In this document: one piece after another, positions 26,997 through 36,548 of the stretch
Layout of the letters: each line of letters starts with the position of its first letter
How positions within the stretch are numbered: position 1 is the stretch's first letter
Assembly: GCA_963735495.1 (NCBI GenBank)
Contig: CAVTLG010000005.1
Location: 62,001 to 126,000 of the forward strand
Length of the DNA stretch: 64,000 nt
Direction of reading: 5' to 3'
Source: CAVTLG01 sp963735495
GTDB taxonomy: Bacteria; Chloroflexota; Ktedonobacteria; Ktedonobacterales; Ktedonobacteraceae
Position numbers and translations under genes: made by a program
The notes under the pieces: model-generated
The model's database searches: none
What the model saw: only the letters and a program-made list of their open reading frames with translations
Told to the model about the DNA's origin: nothing

Positions 26997-29031
26997 TCAT
27001 TGAGGGGCAGGCTCACCCCACAAATCGCCCTGTATCACCTCAGGCTCACTTACCGCACGTTTCTTCGTTGGAGTTCTCCGCTCACGTCCAGCTCTCTTCG
27101 CATCCTTAGTAGCTATCTCTGTGGCTACTACCTGCGCCACAGCTTCCTGCGGCTCAGGATCTTGCGCCGTCTTCTCATCGTCCACCAGTTCCACCACTGC
27201 CTCAAAGATCGATGTGCGCCGTATCTGTATCTCCGGCCACAATCCCAATAACGTCTCAACCGTCGAATCTGCACAATCCACCAACGCGACCTGTTGTTTC
27301 ACCTCCCGCACTGCTTCCGCCAGCGATACCGTATGCACACAACTTATCCAACGCATAAAAGCTTGCTTAACCTGTAGCATCCACGCCTGGTGATACAGGC
27401 CAATACCGGGTACAAAGGCCATCATCTCAGCGCTAGCACACAGTTGTTCAGCGGCCTGTTGCAGTTCTGTATGCCGGTAGCAATGCAACACGTGGTAGCA
27501 AGCCCGTTCAGGCAGCAAGCCCGCTTGTTGCACCTGTTCTCGTACTCTGACTGCATCGATCTTTGCCAGTCGTTGCGCAAAGTCATCATAGCGACTCCTG
27601 AGCACGCGTAGTACATCCGTTACTGACAGTTGTCCGGCATAGTAGACTATAGGAAAATCGTTGGCAATGCTGACAAAGGCAGCTTGCGCTTCTACCGGAA
27701 TCGCCAGCAGCAGATCTTCACGCTCGCGCAGTTGTTGCAATTTCTGTATCTTCCGCTCACGGTAAGCAGGCGTCCAGAAACCCAGGATTTCTACGTAGAC
27801 GCGCCGCTCGTCGCGTGTAAAGGCGAAGTCGGGTATGAAGATGCCTTGCTTCAGCAGCAGCGGCTCCGGTTCACGCTCCAACCGCCAACCATCGACGCCC
27901 TGGCTATTAGCGGACCCGATGAAGGCTTCTGAAAAGCTCTGTTCGATGCTACTATCATAGAGCTGTGTGGCATCTACGCTGCTACTTATGCCACCTTGAC
28001 TGCTATCTGTGGCGGGAGGAAGCAGTTGCAACAAGCTCGCATCCATGGCAAAGATATATGCTCGTTGCAGAAAATGGATGCGCGCTTCCGCTGCTACGAT
28101 AGCTTTGGACAATGTTGCCTTCTTTGTCGTTTGACTCTGCCCCGTTTTCGCCACGCCATATCCCAATAGCAGACGACACAACCGAGCCAGGCGCAAGCCG
28201 TACTGCTGTGGAGCGCCCGTCACTTCCTGTGGCCCATATAATGTCAGGGTCAACAATGTAGGTGCGCTCCTACCTACTGTTTGCTCCCGCGCCCCAGACT
28301 CGTATTCCAGGTCATAATAGACACCCAGACGCCGGGCCAGATAGCATAGACGCTTGATCACTGCTCCAACCCCCGCCTCCACGCTCACTCCTACCGGTTG
28401 TGTATCGCTCAAGTCTGTACGCGCAAAGGCAGAGCAATCAATCACAAAGCTCACGCTCGAACGCATTACATAATGCAGCCTCAAAGGCCCACTGATTGTA
28501 TAAAGTAGCCACTTCCTGAGCTTCTGGCGGCTGAGCAGTCTCGCGTGTCAATAGGGCCTCTTCCTCACTATCCAGGGCCAGCAGAGTCTCTAGACTAGCT
28601 GTACCAAGTCCGTACTGCTGTGCGAACGCTTGTAGAGTGCTTGCTCTAGTCTGTGTATCCAGAAATCCTTGCTGGTGCTCATTCACATAACTATACAGGG
28701 CAAGCCGTAGTTGTACCGCAGAAGACACGTTTGCCAGCTCTATATTGCCGGCTGCTTCCTGCACAGCCACAGCCCACTCACGTTGCTGCCAGGTATACCA
28801 GTGACTCAGCGTAGCAATCAAACAATGAGCCAGGCGATACTCGCCGATGCATGCTCGGGCATCCTCTACTGCGAACAAACGTTGCGGCTGACCAAGCAGA
28901 CCTTCATGGTAGGCGATCAGTTGCTCTATCTCGCTCTGCAACGTCCCTGGACGCAAAAATTGTAGGGAGACGCTTAACGCGCCGCCTCGTCGCTGTATCG
29001 ATTTTCTTATGTCTTGCAAACTAAAACGCAC
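26997..29031 (-). CDS. DUF790/Bax1-like nuclease (one-base frameshift)
   Basis: Two overlapping frames (28438-29031 and 26997-28484) form one protein of about 677 residues. The N-terminal piece ends FEAALCNAFE; the other starts VSFVIDCSAF. Removing one surplus A at 28460-28461 (a T on the coding strand) joins them as ALCNASSVSFVIDCSAF, matching the family. DUF790 includes Bax1, which in archaea binds XPB helicase and cuts DNA at bubbles. The C-terminal part has FIPDFAFTRDERRVYVEILGFW, a PD-(D/E)XK-like pattern (PDF...EI.GFW). No XPB helicase lies nearby. A C-terminal Lys/Arg-rich tail of about 60 residues is extra. Confidence 0.75.
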
Positions 29032-29177
29032 TGCTCACTGCTCCAATCTTCTCGCGGACCTGCCAAACTGCCGTTATTATAGCGCATTGCATACAGAGTA
29101 GTGGAGGCTTCAGGGAGGCAATCTTGGGATTTATTGAGGATCAGTTACCAGATATTCTTGAAGAAAGTGAACAAATA

Positions 29178-29910
29178 TTATCGCTGTATAAACCGCAACC
29201 ATTCCAGATTAGGGCCAATAAGTAATTCTGTCATTTCTGTATGGTGCGCGTTTCTCATTGGTACTATACGCGTATCAAAGCCATACCTTTGCGCCAGTGC
29301 TTTCACTCCATCAACATTATCATAAGTCATCAGAAAATCACCACGCAACCTGGCTGCGATCTCAAATAATGCTTCATGATCTATCTGCGAGTATCTATAA
29401 AGGCGAGAACCAGCTTTCTTGCCAAGAACAGTGTAGGGAGGATCAATAAAGTATACCGTATCTTCGTGCTCGACATGTTGATTGAGAACAGCCATTCCAT
29501 CGCCAAAAATAAACGTAATACGACCACGTACTTCTACAATATTTTGTATGCGCTTTTTGAGGGTTGCAGGATACCAACGAGACTTAATACCTTTTCCAGC
29601 TTCTCCGTGCTTGATAAGCCCTGCACCTGGAGCCAAAATACCACCACGATTTACACGGTTTCTCACAATTGTTCTGAATGCCTCTTCCGTCAAGGTGAGA
29701 TCTGTTCTTGCGAGCAAAACCTTAACATTCTCATAAGTTAGATCAAAGTTAGTTATTTCTTCTACTAGCCATATCCAATCATCTTCATGCAAGATAGTTT
29801 GCCATACAGCAGCTACTTCAGTATCTAATTCTACCATTGTGATGTGATCAGCAAGGTCCTCAGCCGCAGTTGTTAGACTTTTAAGAAAATAGTGTTTATA
29901 TATTTTCATT
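29178..29910 (-). pseudogene. D12-class DNA adenine methylase, N-terminus lost
   Basis: The C-terminal two thirds of a DNA N6-adenine methylase: IRNRVNRGG-type segment (IVRNRVNRGGILAPGAG), the catalytic DPPY motif in VYFIDPPYTV, and MTYDNVDGVKAL. The N-terminal SAM-binding FxGxG block is missing. At its 5' end the sequence joins abruptly to the start of a NotI-type restriction gene. Without motif I it should not methylate. The frame is open to an ATG at 29963, but those codons overlap the restriction-gene fragment in another frame. Confidence 0.75.
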
Positions 29911-30021
29911 AGAAACTTTGTTATTGAACGGACAAAGCTTATTTCTTCTATAGCGCTCAGCATCCGACGAGAAGTTATCTATAGGAAATCCAAAAACTTC
30001 TGCAAGTGGATGTTTTGGCAT
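29896..30021 (-). pseudogene. N-terminal stub of a NotI-type restriction endonuclease
   Basis: A 41-codon frame opening MPKHPLAEVFGFPIDNFSS and continuing RRNKLCPFNNKV matches, from memory, the conserved start of the NotI family, where it runs on into a Cys-rich NCTKDK segment. After NKV the similarity stops and TAA follows. The start has an AGAGGTTG ribosome site. A deletion seems to have fused this stub to the methylase remnant at about 29905-29910, removing most of both genes. Confidence 0.6.
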
Positions 30022-30555
30022 CTCATTCAACCTCTATAAAAAATAGTTCTTTCCTCAAAGAGGAGTGACTTCATTGTCGCTGATCTGTCAAGTACCTTAG
30101 TCGATTTAGCATAAGATTATGACAGCGAAACGGCATCACGACCCTGGTCAATTAGATCATGAGCAGCGCAAAGTAGCGTCTGACAGGAAAAACCATCATG
30201 AACTCCTTGTATACCGGTGAGGCAAGGCATTGACTGCTAACAGCGCTAGAGGCAAACATACGAGTGTATCTATCGTGATGTAATAGTACCTGACAATGCT
30301 GAATAAAACATTGTTCTAATGGACGATGCGCGCCTGTTGACAATTGTTGTATAATATCCATGTGGAATAGGGGGTAGAAGGGGTTTCGTCTGCTCGAAGT
30401 TACACCACATTGCATGTATTGCTTCCTCTACCCGCTTCCGGCAATGCTGGTTCCGCAAATATATCCATTGCAGGAACCTGAAGTAGCATAGTCCAACGCG
30501 GACAAGTAGAGTAGTATAGTAATATATCGGCAAGTAGGAAATACGTCCTGACAAG
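30022..30555. other. Intergenic region, no convincing gene
   Basis: Several short minus-strand frames without ribosome sites or recognisable families. No repeat shared with the rest of the window was noticed. Confidence 0.35.
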
Positions 30556-30584
30556 TTGAACATCTGTCTTGCTTCTGATATGCT
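30556..30584 (+). promoter_or_regulatory. Sigma-70-like promoter for the second kinase-like gene
   Basis: TTGAAC (30556-30561), 17-bp spacer, TATGCT (30579-30584), 72 bp before the ATG at 30657. Confidence 0.5.
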
Positions 30585-30656
30585 AGTACAGGGCCATTAT
30601 AAGGATTTCTAGCCCGCATAGACCGAGCACAGTTGTATTGGTTAACGGAGGTTGCC

Positions 30657-33104
30657 ATGAGCACAGCTCCACGGCGCATCGGGAAGTACGAGTTGCAGCA
30701 ACAATTAGGCAAGGGCAATATGGGTGAGGTATGGAAAGCGCGCGACTTATCACTTCACCATAACGTAGCCATCAAAATTTTACATAGTGATGTTCTGTCC
30801 GATCCCCATTTCATGACGCATTTTTCTACTGCCGGGTCAATTATCACTTCATTACGTCATACCAATCTCGTACCGGTCTATGAATTTACTGTCGCTCGTC
30901 CCGCACAATCGAACGAGACCGTCCCTTATATTGCAATGGACTACATCGAGGGACAAACGCTTGCTCAATATATCCATACAACCTCTCACCGAGGCGACAT
31001 CCCCACGATTGCTGAGATCCTGTATCTTTTTACGAGCATTGGCGCAGCCGTTGACTATGTGCATCAAAATAACCTCATTCACGGCAATATCAAGCCCGCC
31101 AATATTTTGCTTAACAAACATAACATCACTCACTTTGCGGCTGGTGAGCCTCTGCTGACTGACATCGGTATCACCCAGGTTCTTAGCAATGTCGAGAGTG
31201 CGGGTGCACCATTCTATATCTCTCCTGAGCAAGCTGCTGGCGATCCGCTCACTACACGCAGTGACATCTACGCCCTTGGTGTTATACTCTATGAGATCTG
31301 TACTGGCGTCGCACCGTTCCGTGGTGAAAGTCCGGTGACGATCATGATGCAGCACATCAATACCTTACCGACACCACCCTCACTCATCAATCCGCATATA
31401 CCTGCTGCGCTTTCAGAAGTCATTCTACGCGCAATGTCCAAGGACCCGACTACGCGCTTTGCGCGGGCAACCTTGTTAGCCGAGGCCATTGCTGATGCCT
31501 GCTTCGTCCAGGCTTCGCAGGGATCAGTTCCTGAATTAGCACGCAAAGATACTGCTAGCCGCCCTTTGCCGTCCGCTATTCTGGGTGTTTCACAGCCATA
31601 CCCGGTTGTTTCACCTATTTCATCTGTACGCCTACAGCCGCTCCAGGGACTCCCGGCACGCCCGGCAGCTAGCGCAACACAGCAATCAGGTATTTCCGCG
31701 CCACTTCCGTTAAATACGCAGCAGACTCTTTCTGGGCCACTCGCCGCCAGCGCGGTACAACAAACTGCGCCTGCACGACCCACACAGCCAACCAAAGCGC
31801 TTCCTACCACGCCCGCTAATAGTCCTGCTTTCAACCCACAGTCTATACCAGTCGAGCCTCCACGCACGCCTATGCAACCTCCTGTGCCAACATCGTCGTT
31901 CTCCCTATCGGCATCGCCCAGCGCCTATATGCGCGCAGTCCAGTTATCGCCACAGTCCCCTGCCGACATACCACAACCATCCGTATCACGGCCACTCAAT
32001 GTTACATTCCCCACACAAACGAAGGGCAGCTTCAATTTCAGCGATATGCCCATGTATCTCGTCATCGGGATTCTCGTTTTATTACTTATTGTGCTCGGCA
32101 GCGCTATCGGAGGGAGCCTGTTACTCAATCGAGCACAAACCGTCACGCCCAAACCACAGGGTCAGGTTTTCTTTCAGGATGATGCGCTCGGGAATAGCGA
32201 TCAGTTGCGTATCAATATGCAGAATATTCCTAGCCCACCTGCGGGCGAAACCTATTTCGCCTGGTTCCAGACCACTAGCCAGCTAGAGCCGCTTGGCCCC
32301 ATGATCTATAACAATGGGACAATCTCATTTCTCTATGCCGGTACCAGCCAGCATACCAATTTGTTGACGATGGCTCAAGGCTTCACAGTCACCCTGGAAG
32401 ATAGTAGCAGTTCACCAACAACCCCATCTGTACACACTGTCTTTCAGGCCACATATAACAACACAACGCTGCAATATCTTAAAAACATTCTCTACTCGAC
32501 CCCTGGTTTACCAGCCGGGCAGAGCATTATTGTCGACCTGTTCGAAACTATCAAATCTATGAACGACAAATCCGTCAGCATCGTCGATTCAATTCAGGGC
32601 TCACAGACCGACTATGGACTGGTCAGACGGCAGGCTACGCGTATTGTCGAGATGCTCAACGGAACACGCTATGCGACGACCAGCGGTGATCGCCCGGCCA
32701 ACATGCCCAGCCAGCTCTCAGTACCTATTGGTTTGTTATCATCACCACAGCAAGCTGGCTATCTTGACATCCTCAGCAAGCAATTAGGCTTACTAAAGCA
32801 AGCAGCAGGCAACAACGCCAGCTTGCTTAAGCACCTGCAAAATGTCCAATACGCTATCACAGATTTACGTAGCTGGCTGCAAGAGGTTCATGATGCGAAT
32901 GTTAAGATCTTGCGAGCCACTAACTTAAATACGAAAGCGGTGTTGGATTTAGCCCTCCAGCAAAAACAGGCCGACTCTAACGCCGAAACCGGTTCTATCG
33001 TGCCGCCCAACGCGAGTCCACAACCCACGCTTGGCTCTGCTGGAGCTTACCAGGCATACACCGAGTCCCAGTACATGGCTTCTCTCAACCTTCAATCCGT
33101 CTGA
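30657..33104 (+). CDS. Ser/Thr kinase-like transmembrane receptor
   Basis: 815 residues from the ATG at 30657 (ribosome site ACGGAGG). Kinase-like domain 9-280 with an intact glycine loop (LGKGNMGEVW) and ATP-binding Lys40 (VAIK). The catalytic loop is HGNIKPAN (142-149), so Asn144 replaces the catalytic Asp; DFG is DIG (169-171); the helix-C Glu appears replaced by Thr; APE is SPE. A Pro/Ser/Thr-rich linker (about 285-460) leads to one membrane segment (about 466-490). The outside part resembles RskA-type anti-sigma domains at first (PPAGETYFAWFQTTSQLEPLG), then is helical. Probably a receptor that binds ATP but may not phosphorylate. Confidence 0.82.
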   Translation: MSTAPRRIGKYELQQQLGKGNMGEVWKARDLSLHHNVAIKILHSDVLSDPHFMTHFSTAGSIITSLRHTNLVPVYEFTVARPAQSNETVPYIAMDYIEGQTLAQYIHTTSHRGDIPTIAEILYLFTSIGAAVDYVHQNNLIHGNIKPANILLNKHNITHFAAGEPLLTDIGITQVLSNVESAGAPFYISPEQAAGDPLTTRSDIYALGVILYEICTGVAPFRGESPVTIMMQHINTLPTPPSLINPHIPAALSEVILRAMSKDPTTRFARATLLAEAIADACFVQASQGSVPELARKDTASRPLPSAILGVSQPYPVVSPISSVRLQPLQGLPARPAASATQQSGISAPLPLNTQQTLSGPLAASAVQQTAPARPTQPTKALPTTPANSPAFNPQSIPVEPPRTPMQPPVPTSSFSLSASPSAYMRAVQLSPQSPADIPQPSVSRPLNVTFPTQTKGSFNFSDMPMYLVIGILVLLLIVLGSAIGGSLLLNRAQTVTPKPQGQVFFQDDALGNSDQLRINMQNIPSPPAGETYFAWFQTTSQLEPLGPMIYNNGTISFLYAGTSQHTNLLTMAQGFTVTLEDSSSSPTTPSVHTVFQATYNNTTLQYLKNILYSTPGLPAGQSIIVDLFETIKSMNDKSVSIVDSIQGSQTDYGLVRRQATRIVEMLNGTRYATTSGDRPANMPSQLSVPIGLLSSPQQAGYLDILSKQLGLLKQAAGNNASLLKHLQNVQYAITDLRSWLQEVHDANVKILRATNLNTKAVLDLALQQKQADSNAETGSIVPPNASPQPTLGSAGAYQAYTESQYMASLNLQSV

Positions 33105-33131
33105 TATTTCCTTAATAGGTGAATACATAGC

Positions 33132-33260
33132 ATGGATCATGAGAAGCAGAGACCGTCCAACGACGAGCAACATATCATTGGTTTCTCTACACGGGACCCG
33201 GATACCATCCTTTTACTGTCAACACCAGACCTGACCCAATTGGAGCTTGCCAGGAATTAA
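33132..33260 (+). CDS. Small hypothetical protein
   Basis: A 42-codon frame, MDHEKQRPSNDEQHIIGF onward, beginning 27 bp after the kinase-like gene with TAGGTGA about 10 bp upstream. Polar start, then a short hydrophobic stretch (TILLLST). No family recognised; may be translated from the kinase transcript. Confidence 0.35.
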   Translation: MDHEKQRPSNDEQHIIGFSTRDPDTILLLSTPDLTQLELARN

Positions 33261-33274
33261 GCCGGTCTCCTCGC

Positions 33275-33365
33275 CTTGCACACAACCGCAGGTATCAGGG
33301 CGGGGAGCCAGTCTAACAACTGACTCCTCTGCTCATCAAGCAACATTTATGTCATTTTCACTGTA
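33275..33365. repeat. Direct repeat family C, copy 1
   Basis: Contains GGAGCCAGTCTAACAAC and TGACTCCTCTGCTC, then AAGCAACATTTATGTCAT. A diverged copy lies in the same orientation at about 34965-35060, so the FAD oxidoreductase gene is bracketed. The 5' part folds into a short hairpin (GGAG...CTCC). Confidence 0.6.
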
Positions 33366-33426
33366 TTAATAATATTTGCACTCTACTTCTGGCTCCGTTG
33401 CTCTCATATTGCCTTGCATTCACAGC

Positions 33427-33515
33427 AAGGGACGCAAAGACCTTTTTCCGTTTCCACGCAGCAGACGGGCCACCAAAAAAGGTCTTCGCTCGGCCCCACG
33501 CGAGCTTCTGTGGTG
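33427..33515. repeat. Dispersed intergenic repeat, family B, copy 1
   Basis: Carries AAGACCTTTTTCC and its near-complement AAAAAAGGTCTT about 40 bp apart, with CAGACGGGCCAC between and GCTCGGCCCC after. The same block occurs inverted at 49395-49485. MITE- or REP-like; non-coding. Confidence 0.7.
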
Positions 33516-33588
33516 CCTGAGTCGTTACGATTAACTCAACGAATATTACACTAAAACATATTTAGCGCATGTATCACTAAGCGCGTCA

Positions 33589-34743
33589 TCAGTTTGCGAA
33601 AGTAACGTGTTGGGTAGGATCGCTCGCGGATAGCACAGGAGATGCAGTACCAGTGTGAATGTAATCGGCCAGTAGCTTCCCAGCCATTGGACCCTCCGAA
33701 AAACCTGAAGAACATAAACCTGTCAGCAAGTACAGGCCCTCAAAATGGGGAATTTTCCCTATGAGAGGCCGCAGGTCTCGTGTGAAAGGCAACCATCCTG
33801 CCCAGGTTCTCTTGATCGGCAGATCTTGTAAGAAAGGGAAGATCTCGATGGCGTGACGGTGGTTGACCTCAATACCGGCAGGATCAGGAATTTTGTCCAC
33901 ATCTACTTGCCTATCACCCCCAAAGATAATCTCGCCGTTTTGTCTCTGGCGGCCGTAAAGATGCCTGGTGAGCCGCTGATGACCACTATGGGTGAGTTCT
34001 CGTGAAGTATATGCATCCTGAGAGGGATTTTTGTGCCAATAAAGCATGGATTCTACAGCATGAATAAAATGAAACATCCTGGTTGGTACTGGACCAGTTG
34101 ACCACATTTGTGCGCGCACGGTATACACTGGAATGTGCAGGTTCAGTAGAGAACCGAGTGCAGGGCACCATGGACCAGCGGCTAAGACGAGGAGCTTTGC
34201 CTTGAATATCTCTTGCCGCGTCACAATCCGATACGTTCCATCGTCAAGCCCTTCGATGCCTGTCACCTCGTGATTGGTGAGAACAGTTGCTCCCTGCTGC
34301 TGTGCAAGCTCCGCGAAGGCATATGTCGTCTTGACCGGGTCCGCCATACTTGCATGAGGATCATACATGCAGCCTAAAATATCCTGGCTCAATGCAGGCT
34401 CAATACTGCGTGCATCTCTTGCCGTCAAAATTTCTACCTTCCATCCCTGGGAGGTCAACTCCAGAGCTTCTTGGCGGGCAAACGCATATTGTTCTTCTGT
34501 CTGGATGACCTTGAGGTTGCCGCTTTGGCGAAACTCAATATCACACCCATGGTCAAATTGGAGCATTTTGAATATTTCCAGGCTACTTGGCGAGGAGATC
34601 CCGCCAGCGTTCAGCCCCGAAGCCTCAGTTGCCAGCTCGTTTCGCTCCAGCAAGGTCACTTCATGCCCATACTTGCTGAGATAGTAGGCAGTAGAGGTCC
34701 CCGCGATTCCGCCACCAATAATGAGTATCTCGCACTCTCGCAT
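33589..34743 (-). CDS. FAD-dependent oxidoreductase (glycine/D-amino acid oxidase-like)
   Basis: 384 residues of the DAO family. The FAD Rossmann motif is GGGIAGTSTAYYLSKYGHEV with GGGIAG at 9-14 and the ribose-binding Glu in LLERNE. LVLAAGPW and the C-terminal GLYLLTGLCSSGFSEGP are the expected second and third FAD-contact motifs. Likely oxidises a secondary or primary amine such as sarcosine, glycine or a D-amino acid. The gene stands alone between two copies of a direct repeat. Confidence 0.83.
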   Translation of the reverse strand: MRECEILIIGGGIAGTSTAYYLSKYGHEVTLLERNELATEASGLNAGGISSPSSLEIFKMLQFDHGCDIEFRQSGNLKVIQTEEQYAFARQEALELTSQGWKVEILTARDARSIEPALSQDILGCMYDPHASMADPVKTTYAFAELAQQQGATVLTNHEVTGIEGLDDGTYRIVTRQEIFKAKLLVLAAGPWCPALGSLLNLHIPVYTVRAQMWSTGPVPTRMFHFIHAVESMLYWHKNPSQDAYTSRELTHSGHQRLTRHLYGRQRQNGEIIFGGDRQVDVDKIPDPAGIEVNHRHAIEIFPFLQDLPIKRTWAGWLPFTRDLRPLIGKIPHFEGLYLLTGLCSSGFSEGPMAGKLLADYIHTGTASPVLSASDPTQHVTFAN

Positions 34744-35075
34744 TATGTAAGACTCCTCCGTAGATTACTAGCTCTCCTTTGGTGCTAAAGAAAAGCGTGT
34801 GACAAAAAGCAACAGATTTATAATCTCTCAGTAGGAGTATACTATATTTGACGAAGAGATTTCGGATGATGAAGCATACAAAATATACTTATGACGCTAA
34901 AGAGGGGTAAAATGGCACGTTGCTGACTCAGCCAATCTTCTTGCTCTACACACCATCGGAGGCACCAAATTGAGGAGCCAGGTCAACAACCGACTCCTCT
35001 GCTCAAGCAACACCTATGCCATATTCAGCGCATGAACGGTATGGACATACCACTTCCCAGCTTCGTTGCTCTCAA
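34744..35075. repeat. Intergenic region with direct repeat family C, copy 2
   Basis: No gene. From about 34965 it matches 33275-33365: GAGGAGCCAGGTCAACAAC, CGACTCCTCTGCTC, then AAGCAACACCTATGCCAT with a few substitutions and a 2-bp gap. The first 200 bp should hold the promoter of the oxidoreductase gene. Confidence 0.55.
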
Positions 35076-36086
35076 CTATCTTGCCACCGCGTCATCAAGC
35101 TCAGCAGATGGTAATGCGGGACCTACACCCAGGCCGAACTCGGCGGTCAGGGGCAGATGATCGCTCGCCTCTCGACCAACCACTCCATCGCCTGCGGTGA
35201 TCACTTCGCACGTCGTCAAGCGCTGGGCCTGTACAGGATCGGCGAAGATGTAGTCGATGCGTCCCGCTGGAGCTGCTGCAGGGCAGGTAAAACCTGCATC
35301 AGCCGAATGTTCGTGTCGATAGCTATCGACATACCCTGCGTTTTGCAAGCGTCGGATACAGCCGCGAGGCGCATAAAAGTAGGCCGCAGCATCAAAAAGT
35401 GAGCACAGAAAATCGCTACTGGCAATCAGGCGTAGCGCAGGTTTGAGGAAGCGCAGGCAGGGTGGCACGACAGAGTCGAGGTATGGGTTCCCATCATTGA
35501 GCGCCTGCGCTGGACGTCTTTCATCCATTCCTACGACATAGCGCAACAACGAACTCGCCGTAAATGCATCGCCAGGAGCCAGCGAGTTGAAATCACCCAT
35601 GACCAGGTGTGGTTTTCCTGCGGCCCGCAATGGAGCCATAAAGCACAATATCTCCTGTATTTCGCCCATGCGAATGTGACCACCACCTCTTCCTTGATTG
35701 AAAGCCGCTGACAGGTGCGCCACAAACACCGTCAGTTGTTGCCCATCCGCCTCCTCCACACAGACTTCTAGCAGGGGCCTGAGCAACCGCCCTGGACTCG
35801 CGTGTATCTTGCTATATACCACTGGCAAACGTGTCAGGAGAGCCAGTTGATAATCCTGGGGCCGTGTTGGCTCTCCACCCTTAATCAATTGCATACCCAG
35901 ATTCTCGGCAATCTCCTCCACCACCAGTGGCTTCTGTGTCATTTGTGGATGGATCGCCTCAACTAACCCTACGATATCTGGCTGAACAGAGCGAAGCATT
36001 GCTGTTATTTGCGTTGTGCGCCTGGCACCTTTTTCGCGTAAACTATAACCACCAGCTAACATATTATACGAAACAATCCGCGTCAT
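35076..36086 (-). CDS. Endonuclease/exonuclease/phosphatase family protein
   Basis: 336 residues with the full EEP site: SYNML (Asn8), Glu in GLVEAIHP (about 43), HLSAAF, GDFNSLAPGD (about 167-176), RIDYIF (about 289) and SDHLPL (about 315). These ligate Mg2+ and cleave phosphodiester bonds of nucleic acids, phospholipids or sphingolipids; the sequence does not decide which. No signal peptide, so likely cytoplasmic. Confidence 0.83.
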   Translation of the reverse strand: MTRIVSYNMLAGGYSLREKGARRTTQITAMLRSVQPDIVGLVEAIHPQMTQKPLVVEEIAENLGMQLIKGGEPTRPQDYQLALLTRLPVVYSKIHASPGRLLRPLLEVCVEEADGQQLTVFVAHLSAAFNQGRGGGHIRMGEIQEILCFMAPLRAAGKPHLVMGDFNSLAPGDAFTASSLLRYVVGMDERRPAQALNDGNPYLDSVVPPCLRFLKPALRLIASSDFLCSLFDAAAYFYAPRGCIRRLQNAGYVDSYRHEHSADAGFTCPAAAPAGRIDYIFADPVQAQRLTTCEVITAGDGVVGREASDHLPLTAEFGLGVGPALPSAELDDAVAR

Positions 36087-36487
36087 GTATTATTATCCTT
36101 CTTATCAAGCATACATAACCAAAAAGAGCATTCCCTGCATGGACATCGTGTCTCTATTTCTGTCCATCATTGGAATGCCCTCGTTGGCAACCACACTACA
36201 TCACTACCATCTGCAATTGCACTCTCCGACTCACTTCCATGCTATTTATAAGCATATTTGCTCTTCTATTTTATCCATACCTTACAAGTAAGCCAGAGGC
36301 TTATATTGCCGGAATAACGATATCCCTGCACACAACTTGCAGTACTACTCTACTATATTAGACGAGTACGAATACAAAAAGGCACAATATCTTCCGCAAG
36401 TGCTATCCCTCTCATCACAACCTTAGCCGCATTAAAACTACTTCAGGGACCAAACGAGATCACTAGCAAGTCGCCTGAAGGATAAAC
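36087..36487. other. Intergenic region, nothing recognised
   Basis: AT-rich. Short frames only, no ribosome site of note, no repeat seen. It should hold the promoter of the EEP gene. Confidence 0.4.
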
Positions 36488-36527
36488 AACATGACCCCAT
36501 CCCGCATTATTGGGATGGGGTTATGTT
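36488..36527 (-). terminator. Strong hairpin after glyS
   Basis: A 16-bp stem with one mismatch (ACCCCATCCC at 36494-36503 pairing with GGGATGGGGT at 36512-36521, extended outward by AACAT/ATGTT). It lies 21 bp past the glyS stop. There is no long T-run, but the stem is stable and well placed. Confidence 0.6.
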
Positions 36528-36548
36528 ATTACTTAAAAAGTAGCGTTA

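Noticed and set aside
30336..30355. TTGACAATTGTTGTATAAT as a promoter
   Set aside because: The two boxes are only 7 bp apart; a spacer near 17 bp is needed.
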